Shown in pieces: positions 47,422-60,700 of a stretch of 64,000 nucleotides of DNA (within the stretch, counting starts at the first letter, position 1; each line of letters begins with the position of its first letter). The stretch comes from Melitaea cinxia (taxonomy: Eukaryota; Arthropoda; Insecta; Lepidoptera; Nymphalidae). The DNA is taken from assembly GCF_905220565.1 (NCBI RefSeq), contig NC_059398.1:6657177-6721176 (forward strand), given 5' to 3'. The translations under genes were made by a program, and so were the position numbers. The notes beneath the pieces were generated by a model. That model did not search any database, had not been told where the DNA came from, and saw only the letters and a list, made by a program, of their open reading frames with translations.

Positions 47422-49250
47422 ATTGATTTAAATTCTATAATTATACAGAAAAGTTTTTATTTTTATTTTTAATTCAGACAATTTGCTGTAAATTAGTTAA
47501 GCAACTCGCATACTATAGTTATATACTTACTCATTTCATTGTTAAAAAAGAAAAGTAACAAAATCATCGGATACACGTGTATAGGTAGGACTTGTAACTT
47601 GAACTTAGTATAAGAATACCTAATATAAAAATCCTTAGTATTTACATGTAATCACGTTCCTCGATCGGGCATTAAAAGTTTTATTTGCAATTGAGACCTT
47701 GATTCCTCGTGAAGTGGTTCCCATTGAAGGCCCGCTCCGAAGGTCATACCACCCGCCGAACAAATATTAATATCTTAAATAAACAATTTGTTTGCTTGCT
47801 ATCTAAGTATCAATCCCATTGGAGGGTTCGTATTAAGTATTTTCGAAGTCTGTCGTAGCGACTATTATTAATACCGTGAAAATTCTTGGTGATTTTATGT
47901 AAGTACGTACTAGCTGCACTTCTTTTCAACTACGTTATTTCTAAAACTAAGGGAATATCGGAACAATAAGTAACCTATGTACTATTCTGGTTAATTATAA
48001 TAATTTCAGTAGTTTTTTAGAACAAACATCCATCCATCCTTTCAAACTTACGAATTTATACCGAATTAATTGTTGATTTTTTTTATGACAAACTAAAATT
48101 CGGCGTATTGTCTAAATAGATCTTAACGAGATTTTTCTTATATATAAAATTCTCATGTCACAATGTTAGTTACCATAACAACTAACAACTAACAAAAGTT
48201 GTTAATGTCTAGTATTGAAAATCTTTGTATTTAAAACCTGAATAGAATTAAATATTCTTGTACCTATATTATAAACGTACGGTCTAGAAATTTGAAGTCA
48301 GTATAACGATGTTGGGTTTTGATGGTGTGTTTGATTAGAGGAGTAACTCGCTCTCCGCCAATTCAAGTGGTTAAACACTTGGCCGAGTTATCTCGAAAAT
48401 ACAAGCACTTAGGAATGATATTCAATGCCAACTATTCGCTTTAACATATTAATTTAAAAGAACATTTCAATTTACTTGAAATAATTTATAATAGGTATGG
48501 TTATCGCCACGGATATTGACCGCGAACCTTCAACTTTACTTCAACATTTTATTAATATAGATGTAAATATTTATTAAGTGCTAAATAATTACTAAACACT
48601 TATTTTCATTTTTGTATTGTACGAAAAGGTCTTGGAGCGTTCAATATTCGTGCCGATATCGATACATACAGGCATATCTTTGCTATTTTCAGTATATTGT
48701 AATTGTCTTTTCGCTAACTAGCTCTTTCACATTGCTCTAAACTAGTTTCAGTCAAATATCGTCTGAATTAATACTGATTTAGTATTCACAACTGTTTCTT
48801 TCATAATTAGACTTGGCAATATTTTGTCAGTGAAATATAGTTACCATTAAATAAACAAAAAACAAAGTATTATATTTCAAAAAGACGACTGAATTATTTG
48901 TATCATAAAATTAGATTACTATAACATTCCTCAATAATATAAAAGTATAAAGTATTATGTATTAGTAAAAGAACTAAAAAACATGTAGTAGAATACAAAA
49001 AATTGTAGTAAAATTGGCAGCCCTACTCAAAACCTGTATTTTACTGAATCTTGTTTTATGCCAGTAACTAGTTATTTATTACCACTTGATAGTCGTTGAC
49101 AGCGCTGATAAATTAATGCCTATTTCGTATTTTCGGAAACCAACTTATATTCGTAGATGTGATAGACCATAAACACAGGCGAAGACACAGTCTTATGTGA
49201 ATATAAGATTCAAAATACAGTATCCAAGACAATTAGTGTATTACAAGTAT
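47422..49250. other. AT-rich sequence, no gene seen
   Basis: It includes a short family C-like end at about 48139-48175 (ATATATAAAATTCTCATGTC) and a CGGCCAAG octamer on the minus strand at about 48377-48384. Nothing else is recognised. Confidence 0.45.
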
Positions 49251-49450
49251 TACAACGATGCGTTGATGTGTAGTGATTACAGCAAATCAATGTTGCTCTA
49301 GGATTTGCGCGTTCGATCCCAGCACGTGACAAATATTTTTGTAGACCATACGGATATTTCTCAAGATCTGGTCGTTTGTGCATGTGTATTTCCTGACCTT
49401 TAGGGAGTCTAAAACAGGATTCACGACTTACAGGGTGCTGTTGAGTATGA
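49251..49450 (+). mobile_element. Diverged tRNA-derived SINE
   Basis: A B-box-like GCGTTCGATCCCAGCACGTG at about 49308-49327, then GTAGACCATACGGATATT and CAGGGTGCTGTTGAGT, parallel the 10066-10278 SINE. The A box is decayed. Confidence 0.6.
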
Positions 49451-49904
49451 TTTTTTAAATTTATTATTTTATAAGTGAAGTATAAATGATTGTAGTAGTA
49501 ATAATTTTAGTAAAACTTTAAAAGTATATCTTCCTTGTTAAAATTATTGACTTACGTTAATTAATCAAATTATGTTTTACAAATTTTGTTCTTTAAAATA
49601 TAAATTAATATTATAATGTATTAGTTACATTAACGGCGCCAACACCATTACCGCTTCTAAATTGAAAACAATATTTTAAAACGAAGCTATTTATACCGTA
49701 AGTGTTTCATCTCAATTCAGAAGTTGTTTTATCTTTAAACGTTATAAACAAATTCACAAACTCCATTAGTATTAAATTAAGAACGCAAATGACTTTCATA
49801 TTTTATTTATGTTAAATATAATAAAGATAAGGTGTGTAGGTGTAAAGAAACTCTTTTATTAAATGTATTTTGATTTGAAACACAATATTTATGTATATGT
49901 ATAA

Positions 49905-50000
49905 ATATTAATACGTGAAGCAAAAACTTTGTACCCCTTTTTACGAAAATTGAGCGGACGAAGAAGTATGAATTTTTGCAAATATATGCAATAAATATAT
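49905..50000 (+). mobile_element. Family D repeat, uninterrupted 5' part
   Basis: ATTAATACGTGAAGCAAAAA, then CCCTTTTTACGAAAATTGAG and GGACGAAGAAGTATGAA, show the sequence that the nested SINE splits at 10.06 kb. Confidence 0.55.
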
Positions 50001-50024
50001 GAATTTATAAACAACAGAGGCACC

Positions 50025-50470
50025 GAGCACGCCACCTAGCACATCGTTCGATAGTCACCTACCCTCACTTATTATATTACTTGAGTTATTCTGACGTGTA
50101 TAAAACGATCGTTGCAAACTCTGTACTTCTGTAGTCTTGGCTCTGGCTTGGCACGATGCACTTGTTGTATCCTGCTAGTACGAGCTTAACCTTCATTCTT
50201 TCAATAATTAATTTGTGCAAACGAAATAATTGTTACATATTATATTACGATCTATAATTTGGGTAGGCAGCGCGGACAACTCGAACAGTGAAGGTGGTAG
50301 TTTCTTGTACATCTCAAAGGGGATCTCCTTAAACCTACACCTACGAGTCACAGGTGGTCACAAGTCTTAGGAACTGCTCTGAGTTGCTCCCTCTTCCACA
50401 TGATGGACCCGGCACCCGCACGGTGAATCCATCGAATGCTAAGAAGTTAGTCTCCGTCCCGTTAACTAAT
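50025..50470. other. Unique, less AT-rich stretch without ORF
   Basis: Sequence such as GCACCGAGCACGCCACCTAG and GTGAAGGTGGTAGTTTCTTG stands out from its flanks. No reading frame, splice pair or repeat family was identified. Confidence 0.3.
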
Positions 50471-51479
50471 AACTTCGAATCGCATATAGTAATGACGAAT
50501 TAACAAATTAAAACTTGCCGGCTAGTAAAACTGGCGATACTAATTATTTAAAACGTTATCAAAATGGCGAATATGTATTAGCAATTTCTGTGCCTCGTAT
50601 GTATTTATTGACATTATGAGGAATCAATTTGATACACGCGACAATGTCATAATTGCATAATATGACTGTGTGTGTAAAAATTTAATTTGTTGGAATATTA
50701 GTAACATTGTTTATAGATTTATAACACCATTTCTAGATGATACTCGTATATCAAAATGAAATTTACACGAGATTTTAAGCTTGATCTGTAATTTCCTTGT
50801 TTATCAACTTATTGTCCGTATTGTACGATAATAAAAAATAGTAAAAATACTGCCGGTAGCCAAACAGCAGAGTAAGTATTTTATTAGTAATACATTAATA
50901 ATGTATTTTCCTATTTACAGATTCTTTTTACGTCAGTGCGCATATAATTCGTGTTCTCGTTGAGTCAATGATCTTTCTTAAACGCATAAACTTTATAGCT
51001 TTTATAAAACTATAACCTCGTTTCAACCCATATAAACCTTACGATTTCCTCCATAATTACTAAATTTACAAAATTGTATTTCATACATTTTCGTTATTTG
51101 CCCTGCATCATGCTCAGAGGCAAGAACATACTAATATATTCAATATTTTTAATACTATGACGTTATTACTAATAAAAAATTATTAAATGAGTACATAATT
51201 ATTTTACATAAAAGAATGTTCCTTAGGAATTACAAAAAAATATCTAAATACGTCTTGATATAAATAGAAGCATAACTCCGATGTTATGCTAAAGTTAATA
51301 GGCAGTTAGGTACATACATGTTTTTTTACGATGTTTTCAAAGCAGCCGATCAACAAAAAATCTACAAATAGTTTTACGTTTGTGAAGCAGTATCTATTTC
51401 ATTCAATCCAATCGTGCTCATACGTCTGGTTCTTTTATTCCAATTCCAAATACTTCTATAATAGAAAATATTATCACAA

Positions 51480-52440
51480 TAATAGAAAGAATGCCAGGGT
51501 CCTAAAATAAATTTGAATCAATGTCGTAGTATGTCCCTAAAGTAAATGGGGTAATGGAAGTTAAACTGCATTGTTGCATCGCGCGTGCGGGAGAAAGCGA
51601 CCTGGGATTGGTCGTTGACCCCGGCTAAATTCGGCCAAGGTCTGCTAGGATAAAGTTCCAGTCACAACACATTTAAATAAGGAATTGTTTACTCATTAGT
51701 GTTGTGCGTAATTTTATTTCAATTTGTACTGCGTTTCAGCTTTTTATTATGGCTTATATTTTGTGTATGACCTTTACATTTTTGACTGATAAGTGTGTTG
51801 TATCCGTTATGTCTACGAATTTTCTTTACTAGTTTCTATTCGTTATCGACACAATGAAAATTAAAAAAATTATAAGCAACTAAATTTGAGGTTGAGTCAA
51901 GCTTGCTAGGAGTCTCTATCCAAATATTTTTCAGTTTTAAATAGCATGAATGTACCATCTGGCGGGTACGTATTTATAACAGACATCATACGGAAACAAG
52001 TTCGGACATAAAGTTTATCGTCGAGCGTGAAAGTTATAAAACGTTCCAGCGATCCGAACGATCATCGAACCTGAGTTTAAAATCGGCCAAGGTCCCTCAG
52101 GTTGGCGACCTCAAAACTAGAAGAAACCCATGAATCGGCATAGTTAACGTTCCATTAGGATATCGCGCGATTATATTGAGCGTTTCACATAGCGACATTC
52201 CGATGGCAAGTAATGCAATAAAAGGCCTGGATCCAAGATGAAAAGTAAAACGAATGGCGTAGAGTTTGTCGAACCGCGTCTAAATGCAGCCAAGGCCTCC
52301 GTCAGTTGAAGGGCGCCGCGTCCGACCGCCTTTGTGCCGGCCGTTTACCCGCGCCGCCCGCTCGCCCGCTCGCCAGCCCGCCACGCCACCGCCGATAACA
52401 AAGGGTTCGTGACTACCTCACTGACTCATATCTAAAGGTT
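51480..52440. promoter_or_regulatory. ORF-free GC-richer region with three composite GGCCAAGG motifs
   Basis: Three copies of a composite motif lie at 51624-51642, 52076-52094 and 52279-52297: (C/T)TAAA(T/A) followed by GGCCAAGGTC or AGCCAAGGCC. Two have GAACC just upstream. A very GC-rich stretch follows (52306-52395, GCCGCCCGCTCGCCCGCTCGCC). The CCAAGGTC core is the extended half-site bound by FTZ-F1/ERR-type receptors. Candidate EcR control region; not tested. Confidence 0.4.
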
Positions 52441-54280
52441 CTATACTTTCTTTGCAAGGTGAAAGCATTATCGTCCACAGAACTTGTTTGAATAATTATT
52501 GTTATATGCTCTTAGATTATAACGAATTAGTTAAGTATTCAATAAAACAGATTACATTATAATTTAAAACAATAAGCAAGACCATAAACTTAATCGCGCG
52601 GTTAAATAAATTTCGAAACTTCAAGTTGTACGAATTCGATTAACATTATTTACAGACCGCCCAGTGAGTTACATGGAAAGTATAGCCAAAAACAAGATTA
52701 GTTGTGCTGAACGAGCATTGATTTTTGTCCGCCGGTCTAAAGAAACCCCCGAGCGAGTCTCGGCGTTTATTAAATCTTAGAATGTAAAGGAAAGTAAGAG
52801 GATAATGCAGATCTGCGTATAATGGGAGTGTTAATATACAGGTAATGTCTAGACGTGGTTTTGCTTCGCTGAATCAAGCGGCGTTGTTATGGCGCTTGCG
52901 GTGAGCTCCTGCGGCGTTCCCACAGAAATGAACGCGCTTATTACAAGAAACACCTTTTTTGTAACCTGAGAACTCATATTTTTATTAGAAAAAGAAAACT
53001 TTCGAATCAAATCACCGTTTCTTATTTTAAAACAAAGACCGAATGAAATTAATATTAGTAATATTTTAATGAGTAGATAAGGTGAATGATGTGAGCGAAG
53101 GGCGTTAACCTCGACCTGCCCCAATGTTTTTCGCATCGCTGATAATATTCGCACATTATACTTACACCGCCATAACAATGTGCGGTTGAAAGCAAAAATT
53201 GCTTTCCGCACCGCAGACTCGTGTTCCCTTGATGACCTATATTCGCTCCCCCATCACTTAGGGTTTACAGTGGAGTGCCTGTGACTGTGCCTGACCTGCC
53301 TCAACGGCGACGTGCTTGCGAATTGGCTAACCAAAATAACCGGGACGCAAGTCAGCTGGGCTGTGTCTCGCATACTTGTCGACTTCCGTATTACTTTCAC
53401 ATTTACATTGATTTGCGAGTGAGAGTCCAAACTGTAATTGCTTACCATTTTTTCAACGAATAATAATTTCGTGTATTCTCAAATAATAATAATTTCATAA
53501 TATTTTAATCCCGAACGATTATTTTTGTCTCATAACTTTGTAAAAAAATATGAACTTCCATTATTTTAATAAAAATTGCATAATTTAAAAGCAATTAAAC
53601 AAAATAACTTCTAACAACACAAATGATTATCGTTAATATTGATGTAATTAGTTGCTGCCGTAAAACTTAATTAGAACTGTTATGTACTTAATAGTAAAAT
53701 TGTTTAGTGTCTGCATTGATGCAATCGTCCTGCAGGTTTAATTACATTAATTTAGGTTTATGGCATAAGGGTCATAAAATTATTAAGCATGTTACTTTCA
53801 CCCCCATAGTAATCAACATAAGTACTTCTAGTTTCTAATTTATCTATTAATTTTTTAATCTTTGCTAGTCGTAAACGGTATGTGGAATAATTGCCTGTTA
53901 TATAATATTGTATTTATTTATTTTTAAGAATTAATGCCTAAAAGTTGCCAAATTTATATACTTGCCTGGCCTCTATAACGATAAAAAATAAAGTTACATA
54001 GTAAAAGTTTAAGTTACTTTTGTGAATTTTTAGCTCGATCTGAACAAGTATGTATAGTTAAGTATTACATGTTCGAAACCCTTAACATTATGTTGGAATC
54101 AAACTCACTATTCTTTAATGACCTTAAAATGAAGCCTTTAAATCACATAAAGTGTACAATGTAATCATGTAAAGTGTATAAATGGTACAGTTAAAATTTT
54201 TCAAGCACTATGACTAAACTTTCTTTGGAATTGTTTTAGGAAAAACGTTTGTAGGTATATAAAAAAAACAATTGCATCTG
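52441..54280. other. Mixed AT-rich and unique GC-richer blocks
   Basis: Less AT-rich blocks at 52655-52770 and 53080-53400 lack coding-like ORFs. The second holds a bulged hairpin at 53180-53211. Between them the sequence is AT-rich. Confidence 0.4.
53180..53211 (+). other. Strong bulged hairpin
   Basis: GAAAGCAA and TTGCTTTC pair perfectly around an AAA loop. The stem then continues GTGCG/CGCAC after a 3-nt bulge (GTT), giving 13 base pairs in 32 nt. It is shorter than a typical insect pre-miRNA. Function unknown. Confidence 0.5.
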
Positions 54281-54299
54281 TTTAAACATGATTATGATT

Positions 54300-54660
54300 A
54301 AGCACAGCAATACACTATGTCGCTTGTGTACGTGCGTGTCACCAAATATTTGCAAAAACATTCCAGCACGTTTCGCAACTTATAGTAACGTCCGACTGTG
54401 TCTGCCCCAGAATTTTAGAAAGCGATTACATCCAAAGGTTTATAAACAAAAATATTTATCGTTAGCAAATGTCGTCTTGTGCACGGAACTGCTTCGCCAT
54501 CCATTATTGATTGACAAGGCGCGGACGATGCATCGCATTGTTCGGAGGATCGATTCCTGCGCGTCTCCGACCCCGCTTCTATTTTTACCGCTTCATTGCC
54601 TACTCCCCTCGCTGCCTGTTTCCTGCCTTTTATTAAAGTATCTGTATGTTAATTAACAAC
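54300..54660. other. Less AT-rich block, no convincing exon
   Basis: A 122-codon plus-strand frame crosses it, but residue composition and ends do not look like a protein. The segment 54475-54620 is CpG-rich (AAGGCGCGGACGATGCATCG). Could be a control element or leader exon. Confidence 0.3.
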
Positions 54661-55830
54661 GGCCTCGCCGCTCGGCCTGCCTCTGTTTATTTTTCTGTTA
54701 GCTCTATTCTATGAAACGTTTATTTGCTATTTAAGGCGATCCTATTTAAAATCTACTTCAACGTTCGTTTGTTCATATTTTTACAGCTGCGTACGTAGCG
54801 ATATTTTTTCTTAGTTACACTGCGAAGCTGTAATAATGTCGCATGCATCCTTTTATTATTTCGAATCCTTCGACTACATACGTTAATTAGAGTTCTCTGC
54901 ACGTTGTCAAACCGAACGGAGCTTCTAACCGTTCTTTCTTTCTCTGTCGCTAAGTTTAACATAAGTTTGTCTCTTTCTATAGGGGCATCTGGTATACATA
55001 AACCTGCGTCTGTTTACGTTGTGTCTACGATTCGTATGCCTGTGTGCGAGTCTAGGGGTGCAGGCATGTGTTGGTGGCGTGGCGTTCCAACTACAGCTGT
55101 TGTGGGTTTGTGGAGCCGAGTCGCTATCGACTCTTCTTAATTTATGCTTCCTCGTGACCTACGCCTTAACTTCAAAATAGAAACATTAAAATCGTGACTC
55201 GGGATTGTTTAAAATTCTTTGCCGTGCCTTATGGTATGTAGCAGAAATCCAATTAAATAATGCCTTTCTTTATTCATCCTTATCCCTACGCTATTACAAA
55301 TATTTCTTAAAACAATATACCATAACGTGATGCTGGCAAATCTATGAATTTGTACTAAAATAATGAATTACAGCAAACATCTATGACGTGTATCATTATA
55401 GGAATTGTATAAGAAAAATGTAATGATGTCATTAGCTACGCCTCTTTTGATCCGGATCGTGTGTAACGGAATGGTTCCTGTAGCAGCGCATCTTACACTT
55501 GTCGCAAATACAATAGTCAAACTGAAACAGCTGTCGAGAGGTCGTTGATATCGGGACGTCATCGCCAGTGCAAATTGTAAAGATACACAAACGAGGAGAA
55601 AAAAATGACCGTTTGAATGCTCAGGACGCGAATGCCTTCGGTTACGACTAATTTTCAAAACAAATAAACGCAATCCAATTCCAATTACGCATTCATTTCA
55701 TATACGTACATGTAAAAGATCTTAATGAACATTTTACATAGTTTCATCTTTTTTGTACAACAGTACATACACAAAAACCTCATTTAAATGTTTAGTTCAG
55801 CGAACTGTACTAAAGAAATCCGTTGAACGA

Positions 55831-55849
55831 CCTAAATAGGCCAAAGTTC
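55831..55849 (+). promoter_or_regulatory. Fourth composite CTAAAT/GGCCAA motif
   Basis: CCTAAATAGGCCAAAGTTC, preceded by TTGAACGA, aligns with the three copies at 51.6-52.3 kb, with one base less between the halves and AAAGTTC in place of AAGGTC. Confidence 0.4.
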
Positions 55850-56499
55850 CATTATTTTTCGATTACGGTTAACATTATTCTATCTTCTAACGTTATATTC
55901 GTTAAATGCGCGTACGCAATGTTATGATGACGTCACTCAAAAACCACAGGGTCGATGCACGGGTCTTTCTACCTGCTTTTTTTATTGATTCTTATCCATC
56001 CCTTTGTGACGGCTAGCAATATATATAAGGGAGAGTATTTCAAGTATTCAACAAAAAATGAGGCCACAGGAGTTAAAACATCCATAACCGAAAATATAAT
56101 CTTTAAGCCGTAGTTACGTAAATATTAGTAGTAGTAAATATTAGTCATATCTGTCTACGTTTATTCATCATTCGTTGAAAGTATAGTCATATGACGGTAA
56201 CGTAGAATTTCAGTTTTTTGAGGAAAAATAGTTAAATTTTAGAATCTTATTAAAGTTCGAATTGTACCTACACAAGATTTAAGACTAAGCAATAAAAGAA
56301 TTTTAATTTTATATATAGGATATAATGAAAAGAAAACAAAGTTTCCCATATAAAATTTGATTGCATGAATGGTATGATTTTATTTATAAGAAAGTTTGCA
56401 CATAAATGTAACGGAAATTACTGTTTTTTGTGCCTTAACATTTTAATTCTAAATTTGAAGTTTTGATTTTTTTTTTAATTTCCACCAAGGAGATTTCAT

Positions 56500-57495
56500 T
56501 TATAATTTTAACCTGTGGTCTTCACGTTTGTTGGGAATAGCCTTGCCCCAGAGCCCTACTTGAACGGAGTTCCCGTTGCGCAAGCAGGTCGCTGATCCCT
56601 ACAATTGGGCCGACCAAAAATGTGTCAAGTTGAAGCAGGACGTTAACCCCTTGTGTTTACCTCTTTCACGACGCAATACGCCGTGACGTAATTTCTTTTG
56701 ATGACTTTAACAATACGAATCTAAAACAAACATCTTGTTAAGACTTTGTAACCTTGTTTAATATAAAAAATAAAAATAAATTTCTTAAAGAAGTCAAATA
56801 CGTTGATTGGTTTTTATAACTAAGTACTTGTAGAGGAAATATCGTAATAAAAAAGTAAGCTTATTGAAGGCTCATATATCATTATAAGCTATTTATAGAA
56901 TTCGCAGACAAACTTCATTCTCGAAGTCTTAAAAACAAGTTTTAGTCGAGGCTCGCCATATACAAGAGCGGGTTAAGGAGGTGGTTACTTACTATTCACG
57001 AGTTGTTACCTCCAAGTAGAAAAGAAATAATTGTAATGGTGTGTACGTGAGAAATAAATAATTCATGGCGATCTTTTGAAAAATATTATGGTCGGACAGC
57101 GCTGGCGTATTATACTTGTAGATTCCGGCATGAAACTTATTTCCAGCGTCTCGCCGCTTGCTATAAAACTTGTACGCTCCTAAAGCTGAATCCTAAAATT
57201 TATTGCGTGAAGCACGTCAAGTCAATTAAATTATTGTTAATAACAATTGGTACCTATAAAGTTATCAGTTACAGCTACAATTATTAATTTAAAAATAAAA
57301 TTAATAAATTTAAAGTGGCTTTGTATGTGTATTTAGATATTTTCTTAAACACGAGGTTAAAAATACGTTGACTCGATATTTTAACGAGAAAGTTATTCTA
57401 TAAATAGATGTGTTTATGTGTAGTTTATTTTCGAACTATAATAAGTAATTAATTTACATTAATAAGCAACTTAATGCTTTATTACATGTAGGTAT
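56500..57495. other. Unique less AT-rich patches, no gene
   Basis: Patches at 56510-56650 and 57090-57220 are GC-richer and ORF-poor. I see no repeat signature or splice pair. Confidence 0.35.
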
Positions 57496-57741
57496 AAAAA
57501 AACGAATGTGCTTTAAGACCACACGACTGAAGTAAAACTTCTGCACAGTAGGCCCGCACTGTGTCTTAGATATACAAAACTTAACTGGCTATGAGAGAAA
57601 GAGAGAAAGAAAATGTGTGCTCGCACCTCTCTCTCTCTTGCTCCGTTCGCCTCGCCCGATCACAGTTTTCGTAACGCTCTCGTCACGTATTCACCAGCTT
57701 ACTCCCCAAATCAAGCGTGAGTAATGAAATTTTACGTAAAA
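57496..57741 (+). mobile_element. MITE-like element, family B copy 4
   Basis: GAATGTGCTTTAAGACCACA and GAAGTAAAACTTCTGC at the left, then a core near-identical to copy 1 (GAGAAAGAGAGAAAGAAAAT, CTCTCTCTCTTGCTCCG). The right arm is decayed (ATGAAATTTTACGTAAAAAT). Confidence 0.7.
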
Positions 57742-60700
57742 ATATTTTAGTGTTTGTAAAAAGACAATGGACAAAGATCACATTAACATCATTCCTAAGT
57801 AAACAAAATTCATTTTTACCCATCCAGACTCAAATAATGACAAGAGCTCGATGAATGATTTAAGCAATCGATTGTAAATCTATTACCGAGAGAATATTAT
57901 ATTCATTGATGTAATGATAGCTGACGTTGTCATGACAACGGATACAACGAGGGGGATTGTGCCCTTCTCTGCTCACCCACAAAATTCCGACTGATGGAAA
58001 TCCCCCATTGAATATTTTTTCTCAAAACTGTCAGACTTTCACGTGTTAAATAAAATATTGTTGGTATAATTTAAATAGATTATAAAATTTTATATTCAAA
58101 AAGAGTAAATGAATGTTCTAAATACAAACTATACTACTAACTTTATTAAAAGCGTTAAATGTATGGTATATACAAGAACTCCTTAAGCTTTCACAAATGT
58201 AAGAAGCAAGAAAACCCAATCTTAAGTTCAATTTACTTGATGACTAAGATGAACCAACACGAGAAAAAGACTGCGAGAAATACACTGGACTTATATATTA
58301 AAAGACGTAAAGTCCCCGGTCTTGCGGTGTCTCAATTTGTATCCAGACCATTTAGTCTAAAAGTTTCATATAGTACGAACTTGTAACGTTGAAAAAGGTA
58401 AAAATGTTAAAATTGGATGTGCAAAGTTGGTAAATTCTTTACCAAATGTACATTTACACTTAAAAAGAAATTTTTAATCTCTGAAATGTAGTGAAGCAAA
58501 GTAAAATACCTGCTCAATAATATATTCGATAACAAACTTCTTAAAACGTAAAATGTGTTTTCGTTCTAACTCCGTAAAAGATGTTCAGGAAATGACATTT
58601 ATTGTGTCGTTGTTAACGCTCAATATTCTCTGGCACTCGAGATAAGAAACGCCACAGCTTGCACAAAAAACTAATCTGAAATGCGACGCCGTCTGCACGG
58701 AGGATAACAAAACAACAAAGCTTATGCAACATCCTGCTGTATGACCGCTCGAAAGAGGGTTAGATATTATGTTATGTATGGTCTGAGCTCGCATTTGGCC
58801 TGTCGTGGCCTTGATTTTTTCCAAGCCATCAAAGCTGGCCTCGAGCCGGCAGGTGATTAGGTTACATAAACTAAGTCCTTCCCCACTTCCTGCTGGCGCG
58901 CTTTGCAGTTGTTGGAGTCTTCTAAGAAAAAGACGAATTCGCAGTCCGCCCCCATTGTTTTGCTCGTGTAGCTTTACCAGTTGTACTCACTAAGGTAGTT
59001 GATCCACTAAGTTAGCATTCTTATTATAATTATTTTTAAGTATAAAAAAGAATATGTATGAATATGAAAAAGTAAAAATTAAAAACGTCATATACACACA
59101 TAATTTTTCCCTTATTTTAAACTGAATAAAATGTTGTATTTTTAAAAAGCATTCTACGCTAAGGAATTATTATGTTACTATGACCGTCTACAACTAACTT
59201 GAATTTTTTTATACATAGCCATAAAAACTTAAAAAATGATCGTCCTGTAATGCATGGAGTGGAAGACAGCATCAAACTGGTTTGGCCGCACGCGATCCGG
59301 CTCCAACGAAGGGACATGCAACGAATAAAAAGAAACCTAAATGCACCTCTAGGAAACGCTAACCTTGAAAGCAAGAGGTACGGCACCTGGCGTTTTTACT
59401 TGTTCTTCGTGAAATTTGCAAAAAATTTCATATCAAGTTGTGATACAAATATATATTTTTTATTTATATGTGTTTTATACGTCATATATAATAGAAATAG
59501 AAAGTGACTGAATCAATATTTGTCACCTTTTTACGTTTATGTGAGCGCTAAACCAGTATAGTATTGCCCTAGCAGTAGCGTGGGATATGTCATCAGAATG
59601 ACAGAGGCGTGCTTTCATTATCGTGATGCGAGTATGTCGGTCGAAGTTCTTGCGTAACCGGTGTCGAGCCGTGAGGAAAGTGAATGCAGCATTTCGAGGT
59701 CGTATAGAAAGTTGCCGTCGCGCCCCCTCGCTATTGCCATCGGGGAAGAGACATTTCCACTAAAGCGTTACTCACTAACATAAATGAAATGATCTTTCTG
59801 TTAAATAATTGCAAAGATTTTTATGCCAATTAAACTACAACGCCAAGGCGTGACTACGTAACGTTCGTCATAATTTAAAAAGTCACGCTATTATTAAAGC
59901 GCTATAAATATAAACCTAATACATAATAAGATAATTTGAGACTTTATAATACGTTGCATAATAAGATATTCAACCCAGAATCCTTTCCGAAACAGAACAA
60001 AGAATGTCAAGGAGTTTTGCACAAAAAGTTACACGTGCCGGCCTGCACAATCGCTCAGGGCTATTGAAAAACCATGGCCGCTTAGCTCGATTCAGATATA
60101 ATAGGGCATCAATTCCTCCTGTCCGCCTCGAGTTTAAGAGTATAGATAGATGTATACAGTGGGAATAAGGAAAAATTAAACGTTTACTTGTTTCGTGGTT
60201 CATTTCTTTTTATTATTAAATTCTTCAGCTGACCGTGAAATCTTTAATTGATTTTACTCATGCAAATTTTATGCTTACATTACAAAGTCACCACTTTTTA
60301 ACGTTCTCTTCTGTATTTATAAAAAAAAGCATCTCAGTATGTTCGACTTGGTGGTAGCTTAAAATTTATACATATTTAACCGCCCACGTTGTTGCGCTGT
60401 AGTATTTATTCTACTCAGGGATCCTTCGAATACTCAGTAGTTTTACAATAACTTACAATATCAACTTTAAAATGCTAGGAAACTTAGGTGCTTCATGAGC
60501 ATTTGACATCAAATCATTTCATAAAATGAATTATGGTCAACTTACAAGTGTTCTTAAATACCCAAGCATTAAATGTTCTTTTGAAATTACGACGTAGTGC
60601 CCACATGAATTCCCAATGGCGAATATTTTCTTGATTGTCATGTTCGTGTGTATCGTGTTCACTTTAAGTCATTTACATAAGAGACGGAAGATGTTTTTAA

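Noticed and set aside
54288..54656. 122-codon plus-strand ORF
   Set aside because: Composition is not protein-like, no motif or splice context was found, and the GC-rich part alone accounts for the open frame.
59199..59507. 102-codon plus-strand ORF with a basic central stretch
   Set aside because: No family resemblance and no splice sites around the less AT-rich part; kept only as a GC-richer block.
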